64,000 bases of DNA from Petroclostridium xylanilyticum (GTDB lineage: Bacteria; Bacillota; Clostridia; SK-Y3), in contig NZ_NPML01000019.1 in NCBI RefSeq assembly GCF_002252565.1, positions 496,001 to 560,000 of the forward strand. The letters are read 5' to 3'. Position numbers and translations under genes: made by a program. Below are positions 33,501-39,344 of this stretch, one piece after another (position 1 is the first letter of the stretch; every line of letters starts with the position of its first letter). The notes below the pieces were generated by a model. The model saw nothing but the letters and a program-made list of their open reading frames with translations, searched no databases and had not been told where the DNA came from.

Positions 33501-34646
33501 TATTTCCAACAGACCGTTATAATCGTCGATCACCCCTGTTACCTTGATGGTATCTCCTTCTGCATAACTGACACTGTCTGCTTGTCTATACAGGTTAATT
33601 GCGGCCGTCTCATCCTGGATAAATATCTTGCTGCCTTTTCCTGTTACTATCCCCTGTACGGTTACTGTCTCATTTTCTGCTTTTGTTCTTGCTTCTGCTA
33701 TTGTAATCACATCTGTCGGCTGATTTAACTGTATTGTATATGCAGCAGTAACCGAAGTTTTTCCTTTGGAATCGACAGCCGAAATATAGTACTGTACAGC
33801 TTCTTGTCCAACATGAATCGTCGCACTATAGAGGCCTGTATCAGCACCATAAACCGCTTCCTGTACCGTATATTCTGCTGCACTTTGTGCTTTGGAATAT
33901 ACTTTTGCTGTTACGGTTTCATCTTCATCGTTAATTCGGAAGCTTACTGTAACATCAGAATTGGCATCGGCGTTTGTAACCGGGTTTGGATAGATTATCT
34001 GCGGCGCTTGGTTGGCAGGTTCTTGTCCGCTGCCAAAACCGTCCATGGTGTGGCTGCCCAAATAGTCAAAAGTATCCTGTGGATAACTAATCCACTCTAC
34101 TGACGGGTTGAAACTGTCTGAAGGATTTGTATCTCCTCCGGTAATGCTGCTTTTTCGAACCAAAGTATGCTCTGCAGTTGTAAAGTCTCCACTTCCCCAT
34201 GCAGTTCCCGGATCTTCTCCTATTTTTCCAATGACATCTATTATATTGCCATTGTGCTTTAATACTAATGCATCATCCCCGTTAAAAAAAGTAACGTCAT
34301 GTGTTATATTGGCTTTATTTAATATTGCCTGATCTGACGAAGCATGTGCAATGACATATACCTTTCCGCTTTCTAAGTTACCTGAAAGGGTAAGTGTTTT
34401 GCCAGCACTTGTTGACCCATTGCTGTACAGTTCAACGGTATATTCGGATAAATTTACCGTATTTTCTGTGCCATTATAAATCTCTAACGCTTTGTTATTA
34501 CTACTGCCTTCTATATATTCGGAAAAGAATAAATCAGCAGCGTATACTGCCCTTGCAGTACCAGGTGTTACAAAAGAAATCAAATTGGTTAAAATCATGG
34601 CCAGTACAAGCACCATGCTTATACTTTTTTTTAAATTCTTTTTCAA
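24534..34646 (-). CDS. Giant SLH-anchored multidomain phosphoesterase (LTD, OB-fold, PHP, 5'-nucleotidase, calcineurin-like, choice-of-anchor I, SLH x3)
   Basis: A 3,370-residue exoprotein likely fixed to the S-layer that degrades nucleotides and related phosphoesters outside the cell. The start is TTG with AGGGGAG seven bases upstream, followed by a signal peptide (1-36). In order: lamin-tail domain (about 37-200); a YhcR-like OB-fold (315-400); PHP phosphoesterase with GIPHAHTSYSDG near 595; a ThuA/DUF4350-like region (about 1070-1290); a second OB-fold pair (1290-1480). Next come a 5'-nucleotidase with VHTNDIHG near 1490 and GNHDFNYG (to about 1960), and a calcineurin-like phosphatase with FSDPHYF, NGNHDINN and TGHFHAQD (1967-2250). 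A choice-of-anchor I propeller (about 2400-2900), a helical linker and three SLH repeats (3188-3370) close the protein. The set resembles B. subtilis YhcR plus extra modules. Substrates are inferred. Confidence 0.92.
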   Translation of the reverse strand: MKKNLKKSISMVLVLAMILTNLISFVTPGTARAVYAADLFFSEYIEGSSNNKALEIYNGTENTVNLSEYTVELYSNGSTSAGKTLTLSGNLESGKVYVIAHASSDQAILNKANITHDVTFFNGDDALVLKHNGNIIDVIGKIGEDPGTAWGSGDFTTAEHTLVRKSSITGGDTNPSDSFNPSVEWISYPQDTFDYLGSHTMDGFGSGQEPANQAPQIIYPNPVTNADANSDVTVSFRINDEDETVTAKVYSKAQSAAEYTVQEAVYGADTGLYSATIHVGQEAVQYYISAVDSKGKTSVTAAYTIQLNQPTDVITIAEARTKAENETVTVQGIVTGKGSKIFIQDETAAINLYRQADSVSYAEGDTIKVTGVIDDYNGLLEITNFTVEVVSAGGQVPAPVVLTIDQIGEEWESKKIKLENVIIGAINTNGNTLLTDDNGKTINIYKVPALSGILQGNRVDVTAFVTEYKGTYQLHVNNTSDIVKSTVEDKNAKLPLIYGFKPANMASTFSTRPEISVAIEKTVYDIDTNGIKLYVDNQLVNHTLTGMTVSYTPGTDLNFGEHDVRLEVTDVGGGTKTAEWYFVVSNRNASYNFYYGIPHAHTSYSDGKGTPADAFEYARNNGLDFLIITDHSNWFDGVQGEGKTPNYEYNASTDQYEEVQDSEWYKTRIQAEQFNAQHGDFLALRGFEMTFSTVGHSNVINSDSYVEAKNQMTSLSKFYDWVNKQDNAIAAFNHPNWPDDSFNNLAYVPELDRKMSLIEVGNGAPPYSYTRSEEHYFKALDNGWHVGAINAQDNHSWNWGDPDNLTVVIAEDLTKESFLEALRNRRVYSTETRTLELTVKANGHWMGSVIDTQPGETLNFEIVARDSQVPIEKLQLISNGGTIIQEQTFDGVNEAQWNPQITAGTGAQWYVVKVIHTNGKWGTASPIFTPAAENDVKINNLVVDPNPTLEGTNTTLQATVTNMGIRDVQNIEVKFYKDSISEDNFIGSDTLQFLGAGESGVLETEWIATASSSVKIIAKLTDIPRVTTVTEIERQVNIVPSIRKTVLLDKAHENADVPGTMVNFMELLRRYGYNVILNESPITVQTLANVDVLVINTPSGSSKDFTADEEEAIGQWVRSGGSVMIASKSNYGNDSTLMNSLMEAIGTNIRFNNDNVYEPEDSDKYSGGMVWSVYSYNLPETESKLNENMEAIRIFSGCSLVNAQNGPLVNNAETGLEILLGGNDTSYNANPGANAYVYNEKGQLNGESIPIIAKENVGQGKIVAAGRHFYSDFEIVNDVSNTALTLKLIDWLAGYNRIRTIEDVRKNAKEGEIVTVKGTVTVPDETFYDVIYIQDETSGVSLYGNYQDKKDLPIGTEIIATGVVQYFEGEMEIAYDSFGYQMLYVGPVQAKQPLTLSTHESKLPQYTGMLVKTAGRITEHNEQGSYFKVDDGSGEAYIHVDGYTGVDMSRFKEGDQVEVIGIASVGAAGPRIRVRFREDIRSVSQDNKHITIVHTNDIHGRVKPGTYDGMGLAKVAAKIKELEAQNPGRVLVLDAGDTFHGQPIVTLSKGKSMVDIMNLMGYDAMVPGNHDFNYGKERLKELEGMADFPILAANIANQDETPFLAPYIIKDIDGIKVAIFGLATPETTYKTHPKNVEGLTFKDPVTVAQEMVNELKDKSDVIIALTHLGLDESSEVTSEDIANAVAGIDLIVDGHSHTELTQGKLVNGTLIVQAGEYDKNIGLVDMTVSADGSVNSTAQLITKADAETITEDTELNNLIAQIEEENEQITSVVVGNTEVTLDGERNHVRTNETNLGNLIADAMRDVAEADVALTNGGGIRASISVGDITKGKLIEVLPFGNYVVLKEVKGSDILAALEHGLSVYPAANGGFPHISGMRVVFDPLRAPGSRVVEVTIGQEPLDINKTYRLATNDFLAAGGDNYTMFADDAIIGEFPALDEVVAEYIKNNGTANAKKDGRITRAPLQTKIAVFSDPHYFAPELGTNGAAFEEYIAQDRKLIAQSSAITRAAVDKIKESDVEFVLVPGDLTKDGEKLSHEQFASLLAELEAAGKKVYIINGNHDINNPHAYSYNGTNTIRVLNVNPEEFKTVYKDFGYEEAIAKDPNSLSYVAEPVPGLWIIAMDSCDYKANETIGKPVTNGGFPDQRLDWIRQQLKEAEARGKTVIGMMHHGVVEHFNGQKDLFGEYIVDNWESVSEELANMGMKAVFTGHFHAQDIVKKETANGKYIYDIETGSLVTSPIPYRIVEMKDNKLIVTTKKIMDIDYDTEGKGFQEYARNFLMQGLNGLVPKMLVGMLMQQGMTQQQAEQKVAELGTVKDLIVNAMVAHYQGDESADDQIKAFISSMLESTDPLYQMLGSSLDNLYNDPIPGDNHIIIDMATGNAVDNNSYIEDEISLKLLGRYTSGNGQTGSEIVKYDYRTQKAFIVNGAARAVDIVKLTSLLNNYGSTVDIPRESRIQLDIITDFTNGNFNIGDITSVAIHPDGSYFAVTVPEQDKTKAGRVAFFSIEGEYIGYVTVGFLPDHLIFTPDGKMLLVANEGEPIDNYEADPEGSVSIIDVAKGIYSVTQDDVITVGFENVTMDSDVIIKAGTQPKYDLEPEYIVVDRDSKTAYVALQENNAIAKLDLGSKQFTHVHGLGFKDFSISGLDASDKDGGINIKPWPVLGMYMPDGIEIFEKDGKTYILTPNEGDGREYGRYTNETKVSKLSSKLALKAEYFDGYTQEQLDNMLSDIVKESQMGNLKVSSEMGVNSDGKYEALYTFGARSFSIWDASDFSLVYDSGNEFEKVIAQRLPQYFNTTNDENVFDDRSDNKGPEPEDVRVGKIGNKYYAFVGLERVGGIMVYDITNPSQAKFVTYYTSRDFSNDDQVAGDSGPEGLMFIPGDKSPNGRPLLLAAHEITGTLAVYEICGSNNDESGDSSGQNTETTTETKTAEKIIQDISKELEKLAGKVDSARNLEVENMIRKAIKEAGTVVLDNTQVKVQGQKAEIEVKENVLKGAIENVVAVWKELEQKTKEIGIEVKVEKIVNIEIENIEGLKEIAAKLPANLLTLAKSNGIDRIAVNTGLATVAITPDAFKDDSNKAVQYVELSVVNVDKTTLPENVLDKISNKPVYDFNAFVDGNKVSSFNGKKAVRITIDYSLIKGEVPDKIVVYHIDDNGQFKAMKNCKYNVTTGKVTFTTNHFSKYAAMQSNVTFEDIASVTWAKDYIEALAGREIISGTGNNKFEPEAKVTREQFIKMLVEAFGFVDDTATATFDDVTPNAWYYKYVASAYKAGIVDGIGGNKFGVGSSITRQDMATMAYRALKAAGAKINTINRELTFADKSQISSYATEAIAVMQKENIISGVGDNRFAPKENSTRAQAAKILFGLYKLID

Positions 34647-34782
34647 AATAGAACTCCCCTTTCCATGATGATGTCAAATTAAGATTGTGTTTTAAAGTTG
34701 ATGATTTCAAAAAAGAATTTTTTGCTTTCACCTCACCGTTTCTATATAGTATTTATATATTTAGGCTAAGTATATGTACTGC

Positions 34783-35199
34783 CTAATTAATATACTCAAG
34801 TACATATTTCTTAAAATGTTTGAAATCACTTACTATCTCGTCCAGCCAATTATACACTTGCGCCTTATTAATATCTTTTAAGCAATCTTCTTGGGAAAAG
34901 AAAGAGATGCATTCAACTTTATCTGTTAAACGTATTGCCAGCCATGGCGGAAGTATTTTATGTTTTTCTAAAATTTTAATATACTTACTTACTTCATAGG
35001 ATTTTTCAGAATAATACTTACCAATAACTAATTTACAAACTTTAAAGATTTGACCAAGCCCCAAAAGAATATACCGTTCTGCTCCCCCATATATAAGAGG
35101 ACTGTTTTCAAATTCTTCTTTTAAATATGCTGAGGCTGTAGAAATGATTTCTGCATATTCTTCCAAGAGGTTTAAACCTTGCCGGATATCATTTTCCAT
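34783..35199 (-). CDS. Hypothetical protein, weakly HepT/DUF86-like helical fold
   Basis: A 138-residue, mostly helical soluble protein. The segment from AERYILLGLGQIFKVCKLVIG resembles the start of HepT (DUF86) toxins, and the C-terminus has a similar helix spacing. The HepT catalytic RxxxxHxY motif is missing and no MNT nucleotidyltransferase partner is adjacent, so it is probably not an active toxin. I chose ATG 35199 (GGTG five bases upstream) over an ATG 18 codons earlier that has no site. Function unknown. It is separated from ferritin by a 280-bp AT-rich divergent intergenic region. Confidence 0.6.
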   Translation of the reverse strand: MENDIRQGLNLLEEYAEIISTASAYLKEEFENSPLIYGGAERYILLGLGQIFKVCKLVIGKYYSEKSYEVSKYIKILEKHKILPPWLAIRLTDKVECISFFSQEDCLKDINKAQVYNWLDEIVSDFKHFKKYVLEYIN

Positions 35200-35471
35200 G
35201 CTATCACCGTCATCTTTCGCTCTGTACATAACACTGCTTGTCATCATAATCAACTAACATATTTAGCGTTATAGATTAAATAAAAAATCTTTCAAATTAT
35301 CTAAAAAAACAACATATTTTCAACAAATCATATAGTACTATTTGTATGTTAATTAAATATTAAAAGCTTGTTAACAAGTATTAACGATATGTAAAAATAT
35401 AAATAATAAAAAATAAAAAACAGGCAAAGGTAGAAACTTGATATTTTATGTTTGAATATGTTCAACATGTG

Positions 35472-35485
35472 GTAATATATATTAC
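35472..35485. promoter_or_regulatory. 14-bp palindrome upstream of ferritin
   Basis: Perfect palindrome GTAATATATATTAC, 53 bp before the ferritin ATG. TTGAATATGTTCAA lies just upstream of it. It is a plausible operator for a Fur/PerR-type regulator, but AT-rich DNA makes chance palindromes common. Confidence 0.3.
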
Positions 35486-35537
35486 GAAATAACACTGCCA
35501 GCTTATGCAAGCATACTTATGAAGGAGGCATAAATAT

Positions 35538-36056
35538 ATGTTAAGTGAAAGATTAATACAGGAAATTAATAAGCAAATCAAGTTTGAATTGGATTCAGCA
35601 CATTTATATATGGCAATGGCTGCATATTGTGATTCAGAAGATTTACCCGGATTTGCCAACTTTTTTAAGGTTCAGGCAGAAGAAGAAAGATTCCACGCAT
35701 CAAAGTTTTATAATTTCTTGAATCAGATGGAGGCAAGAGTACTTATTTATGGATTGAATGAACCTAATAATGAATACAACTCCGTCCTAGATGCATTTAA
35801 ACAGGCTTATGCTCATGAAAAAGGTGTTACAAAAAGAATCTATACTTTAACAGACATTGCAACCGAAGAAAAAGAACATGCCACCATCAGTCTTTTGAAG
35901 TGGTTTATTGATGAACAGGTAGAAGAAGAGTCCATGTTTAGCAGCATCATTAAGAAGCTTGAGAGAATAGGTGATGACAGCCATGGTCTTTACATGCTAG
36001 ATGCTGAACTGGCCCAAAGAACCTTTACTCCTCCTGCAGCCGATGCTGCCAATTAA
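35538..36056 (+). CDS. ftnA: Non-haem ferritin
   Basis: Iron-storage ferritin that oxidises Fe(II) and stores it as ferric mineral in a 24-subunit shell in the cytoplasm. All ferroxidase-centre residues match the FtnA numbering: E17, Y24, E50, H53, E94, E126, Q127 and E130. At 172 residues it is of normal length, with a four-helix bundle and a short C-terminal tail ending in AADAAN. GGAGG lies about nine bases before the ATG. It is monocistronic and followed by a strong terminator. Confidence 0.96.
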   Translation: MLSERLIQEINKQIKFELDSAHLYMAMAAYCDSEDLPGFANFFKVQAEEERFHASKFYNFLNQMEARVLIYGLNEPNNEYNSVLDAFKQAYAHEKGVTKRIYTLTDIATEEKEHATISLLKWFIDEQVEEESMFSSIIKKLERIGDDSHGLYMLDAELAQRTFTPPAADAAN

Positions 36057-36086
36057 AAACAAAAGAGATAACGTGCATCCCTCTAT

Positions 36087-36121
36087 TAGGGCGAACTTAT
36101 ATGTTCGCCCATTTTATTTAT
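36087..36121 (+). terminator. Ferritin terminator
   Basis: GGGCGAAC (36089-36096) pairs with GTTCGCCC (36103-36110), followed by ATTTTATTTAT. Confidence 0.85.
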
Positions 36122-36195
36122 ACTTGCACACAAGAAAGGGCAGACATACGAATCTGACCCTACAATTGCTGTGAACCGTAAACTTAAACTGCTCA

Positions 36196-36960
36196 TTAGT
36201 CTCCTCCAAACAATCCCCCTAATAGGTCTCCTCCAAAACCACCTATTCCTTTTACTTCACCCTTATTATGAAATCGTGCTGCTGCAAAGATACGATCAGC
36301 CAAACGGGAGAAAGGAAGACTTTGTAAGTAGACAGTCCCAGGACCGGTTAGCCGGGCAAGGAATAATCCTTCACCACCAAATAGAGCATTTTTAAATCCT
36401 CCGATAAACTGAATATCATAATCTACCGTTGGAGAAAACGCTACCAGGCATCCGGTGTCTACACGTAGAACTTCACCGGGAGCAAGTTCTTTCTTGATAA
36501 TGGTTCCTCCGGCATGGATGAACGCCATTCCGTTTCCCTCCAGCCTCTGCAGGATAAATCCTTCACCGCCGAAGAAGCCCGCCCCAATTCTTTTAGTAAA
36601 AGCTATCTCCACCTCAATACCTTTAGCTGCACATAAAAAAGCATCCTTTTGGCATAGGAATCTTCCGCCAATCAGACCTAAATCAAGAGGAATAATTTTG
36701 CCTGGGTAAGGAGCTGCAAATGCAACATGGCTTTTTCCATGTCCACTGTTATAAAAGGTGGTGATAAAGAAGCTCTCCCCTGTAATCATTCGCTTGAATC
36801 CCTTAAACAGGCCACCTTCGGTAGAGGTCTGCATTTCAATCCCCTTCTCCATAAACATCATGGCTCCAGCTTCCGCCCTTACTCCTTCACCGGGGTCCAA
36901 CTCAATTTCTACCATTTGCATGTCGTCCCCATAAATCCTGTAATCAATAATATCCGCCAT
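36196..36960 (-). CDS. TIGR00266/AIM24 family protein
   Basis: A 254-residue protein of the AIM24 (DUF124, TIGR00266) family, a trimeric beta-sandwich fold of unknown biochemical role. Recognisable features are [15 protein letters not shown] near residue 30, [24 protein letters not shown] and [14 protein letters not shown], which are the internal repeats typical of the fold, and the glycine-rich tail [21 protein letters not shown] lies seven bases before the ATG. It converges on the ferritin gene; the two ends are 140 bp apart, with a decayed YGTGAAC unit (36170-36185). Confidence 0.9.
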   Translation of the reverse strand: MADIIDYRIYGDDMQMVEIELDPGEGVRAEAGAMMFMEKGIEMQTSTEGGLFKGFKRMITGESFFITTFYNSGHGKSHVAFAAPYPGKIIPLDLGLIGGRFLCQKDAFLCAAKGIEVEIAFTKRIGAGFFGGEGFILQRLEGNGMAFIHAGGTIIKKELAPGEVLRVDTGCLVAFSPTVDYDIQFIGGFKNALFGGEGLFLARLTGPGTVYLQSLPFSRLADRIFAAARFHNKGEVKGIGGFGGDLLGGLFGGD

Positions 36961-37176
36961 CTAAATACCTCCCTATTTCTTAATTAATATTTAGTACGTA
37001 TTAATTTGATATTTGTATATATTTTTTACGTTCCTAACTGAAATATATTTAAAATTTTATATATTCATTATAAGTTTTTCAAGTTTATGTGTGTAAATTA
37101 TTTTTTAGAAACAAAAGGAGGTATAACCTACCTCCTTAAAAAAGTACATGTATTTAATGCACGTAGACCAATCCAA

Positions 37177-37422
37177 TTATCCTCCTGCTGCTATCTTAAG
37201 GTTATCTTTTCCGTAGTTATTCTTCTTAATAAATGACGCAGATAAGATGTTTTCCATTTTGAAGATTCTCAACTGATTTCTGAGATAACAAAAGGCCTTA
37301 ACCGTGTCATCTGTCATCTCCAGCACCTTGATGTTTCTGATAGTAATTTCATTCCCTTTTTGGTACATGATTGTTATTACCCGGTTACCGTTCATAGAAG
37401 TTTTTAGAATATACCTTACCAT
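37177..37422 (-). CDS. Small WYL-like protein under a LexA-box promoter
   Basis: An 81-residue protein. Residues 10-65 resemble a stand-alone WYL domain: ITIMYQKGNEITIRNIKVLE, then AFCYLRNQLRIFKMENIL, the usual arginine-rich end of WYL modules, which bind ligands or nucleic acid ends in DNA-damage and defence regulators. There is no helix-turn-helix. The leader is short: a consensus promoter with a perfect LexA-type palindrome in its spacer ends 33 bp upstream of the ATG. The GGTG site lies five bases before the start. SOS control is therefore likely. The function is not known. Confidence 0.7.
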   Translation of the reverse strand: MVRYILKTSMNGNRVITIMYQKGNEITIRNIKVLEMTDDTVKAFCYLRNQLRIFKMENILSASFIKKNNYGKDNLKIAAGG

Positions 37423-37454
37423 ACCATCACCACTTTAAAAAATATCTTATACAC

Positions 37455-37483
37455 AGTATATAAGAACATATGTTCGATGTCAA
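37455..37483 (-). promoter_or_regulatory. LexA-box promoter of the WYL-like gene
   Basis: -35 TTGACA (37478-37483), 17-bp spacer, -10 TATACT (37455-37460). The spacer contains the perfect palindrome GAACATATGTTC (37464-37475), which matches the Gram-positive LexA/DinR consensus GAAC-N4-GTTC. A repressor bound there would block RNA polymerase. Confidence 0.8.
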
Positions 37484-37536
37484 TGGTGGTAAATTGGTTT
37501 CTTTTATAAAAAGAAAAAAGGCTTAGGAAGTGAAAA
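37455..37536. repeat. 82-bp direct repeat, copy A
   Basis: Identical over 82 bp to 37822-37903. It contains the whole LexA-box promoter and a short hairpin around TTTCTTTTATAAAAAGAAA. Confidence 0.95.
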
Positions 37537-37753
37537 GGTGCGGGTCTTTGACAGTTGCAACTTTTCAAACAGTGCTCGAAGCCTTGAAAATAGCACATTT
37601 TTGTGTCAAATTTGATTTTCTAAAAGTGCGTACTTTCTAGTGATTTTATTATTTTAATCTTAATTTTCAAATCATATCTGCCGATTTATTAAATGACAGC
37701 AAATGCAGCATTAGCAAGGATTTTAAAAAAGTACGCAAATTTTTTATTTAATC

Positions 37754-37796
37754 AAAAGCCTGAAACCCTTTAATATCAAGCCTTATCAGGCTTTTT
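37754..37796. terminator. Hairpin between the two 82-bp repeats
   Basis: AAAAGCCTGA pairs with TCAGGCTTTT, with short T-runs on both strands. It would stop transcription from repeat copy B. Confidence 0.5.
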
Positions 37797-37821
37797 GTAT
37801 TCGCCAAGTGTCAAACTCGGG

Positions 37822-37903
37822 AGTATATAAGAACATATGTTCGATGTCAATGGTGGTAAATTGGTTTCTTTTATAAAAAGAAAAAAGGCTTAGGAAGTGA
37901 AAA
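37822..37903. repeat. 82-bp direct repeat, copy B (second LexA-box promoter)
   Basis: Exact second copy, with -10 at 37822-37827, palindrome at 37831-37842 and -35 at 37845-37850. It lies 10 bp after the stop of the propeller gene. Its transcript would enter a 285-bp stretch with no open frame and reach a hairpin at 37754-37796 within about 65 nt. Confidence 0.9.
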
Positions 37904-37913
37904 AGTGATAACT

Positions 37914-38801
37914 TTATTCTCTCTCTATCACATAATTTAAATCCGGATCAACTTTTAGCCAAACCGCATTTTCAGTAACTTGAATATCCGTCAATTTGGT
38001 TAAATCTGTTCCGTCAGATTTTATGCTGTACATTTGTCCGTCAACAAGATTATTAAAAACAATCTGGGTTCCATCAGGGGATAGAGATGGATTATCCACC
38101 AAGATAGCCTTATCTTTGAAAATCACTTTTTTATTCGTACCATCTTTTTCTATGGATATCACTTCATAATTTTGTCCGCAGTAAATAATTGTATTTCCAT
38201 CTCCTGACCAGCTTATTCCGTCACATATTTCATCTTTTGTCAGTTGTATTGTTTTTTTTGTATTAAGATCTATTACAAATATGTTTCCCTGTTTCACATA
38301 GGCAACTTTATCTTCTGCAGGTGAGAATATCGCTTCCCATACGTCGCCTCCAGAAACCAGCTTAGTTTCATCTGACCCGTCTATATTAGCTATATACAGT
38401 TCCTTCTCAATATACTTTTCAGCATCAGCATATCTTGTATAAAGTATCTTTTTACCATCAGGGGAAATACTGTAAACCTCTGCCTTCGAATCTAAAATAT
38501 TTTCTATTTTTCCAGATTCAAAATCTATTAATAGATTCCTATAGTTAGAATAATTACCTTTTCTATAAGCCATCACTTTACCATTATAAGAAACAACCGG
38601 ATTTGTTCCACCCGCACAGGTTAACTGCACTTCATTGGAGCCACTGCGGTCCATCATATAAATATTGTCTTTCATTCCTGCCGTTTTCATAAAAACAATT
38701 TTGTAATCAGGCAGCTTTTTTGAACTTACATTTTGAGCATAAATAGTAACATGTGAGGTACAAAAAAATATCATGATAGTAGTCAATAAAATACTTCTTT
38801 T
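37914..38801 (-). CDS. Exported TolB/PD40-type beta-propeller protein
   Basis: A 295-residue secreted protein. A signal peptide (1-22, ending TIYAQ) is followed by five or six WD40-like PD40 blades. Blade signatures include IYMMDRSGSNEVQLT, ISPDGKKILYTRY, LYIANIDGSDETKLV, FSPAEDKVAYV and LSPDGTQIVFNN. Such propellers bind partners or peptidoglycan-associated proteins; no catalytic residue is apparent. I chose TTG 38801 because GGAGGG lies seven bases upstream; ATG 38819 overlaps that site. It is transcribed alone, upstream of the repeat-flanked LexA region. Role unknown. Confidence 0.82.
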   Translation of the reverse strand, partial: KRSILLTTIMIFFCTSHVTIYAQNVSSKKLPDYKIVFMKTAGMKDNIYMMDRSGSNEVQLTCAGGTNPVVSYNGKVMAYRKGNYSNYRNLLIDFESGKIENILDSKAEVYSISPDGKKILYTRYADAEKYIEKELYIANIDGSDETKLVSGGDVWEAIFSPAEDKVAYVKQGNIFVIDLNTKKTIQLTKDEICDGISWSGDGNTIIYCGQNYEVISIEKDGTNKKVIFKDKAILVDNPSLSPDGTQIVFNNLVDGQMYSIKSDGTDLTKLTDIQVTENAVWLKVDPDLNYVIERE

Positions 38802-38929
38802 CAATATAATTCCCTCCAATGCAAAAATTACATTATATGTAAATTATATCACCTAGTTTTTGGTAAAACAATCCCTATTGGAATAATATTCTCCAAAAAT
38901 AAAATATATTCTCTTATCCTAATTGTACC

Positions 38930-38957
38930 TTGACAAAAATACAGCGTTTGATATTAT
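38930..38957 (+). promoter_or_regulatory. glyS promoter
   Basis: -35 TTGACA (38930-38935), 16-bp spacer, -10 TATTAT (38952-38957), about 100 bp before the T-box stem I. Confidence 0.6.
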
Positions 38958-38977
38958 ATTAATGAATAATGGGAAAT

Positions 38978-39030
38978 GAACAGGGAGGAGTAAAAAAACT
39001 AACTCCTCACTACTCTGTTATTTTTTTATG
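38978..39030 (+). terminator. Terminator-like hairpin upstream of the T-box
   Basis: AACAG-GGAGGAGT pairs with ACTCCTC-CTGTT around an A-rich loop, followed by ATTTTTTTATG. It lies between the promoter and stem I, so it could act as an extra attenuator. Confidence 0.45.
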
Positions 39031-39057
39031 ATTAGTAAGCAAAGTAAACAAATATTG

Positions 39058-39257
39058 TACGATGAATAGGAAAAGTAGCATAAATCACTGCTGGCAGCGA
39101 TCTGGGGATGGTGGAAGCCTGGAAGTATATTTATGTGAAGGGAGCCTTGGAGTACATTTTTACCTAAAGGTGGGCTTCATGCCAATAAGGGTGGAACCGC
39201 GGAAGAAACAACCTTTCGTCCCTTGATAATAATATCAAGGAATGAAGGGTTTTATTT
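39058..39257 (+). promoter_or_regulatory. T-box leader of glyS (glycine)
   Basis: Antitermination leader that senses uncharged tRNA-Gly. Stem I carries the GGTGGAAGCC distal bulge, and a GGA glycine codon (39141-39143) sits in the specifier position before CCTTGGAGT. The T-box sequence AAGGGTGGAACCGCGG is at 39187-39202. The competing terminator (CCTTTCGTCCCTTGAT with ATCAAGGAATGAAGGG and a T-run) ends near 39257. The specifier position is my reading and could be off by one base. Confidence 0.92.
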
Positions 39258-39344
39258 TTCTCTATCTAAAAATGTCATTTTATTATTGCATCAAAGATGC
39301 ATGGACAATTAATAGAATTATAACTAAGACTAGGAGGTAAATTT

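Noticed and set aside
25113-34651. About twenty plus-strand open frames opposite the giant surface protein gene
   Set aside because: They are mirror frames of a real gene; they lack ribosome sites and recognisable domains.
34783-35199. HepT toxin of a toxin-antitoxin pair
   Set aside because: The RxxxxHxY motif is absent and no MNT partner gene is adjacent.
36089-36110. GAAC...GTTC at the ferritin terminator as a LexA box
   Set aside because: The spacing is six bases, not four, and it is a terminator stem followed by a T-run after the gene.
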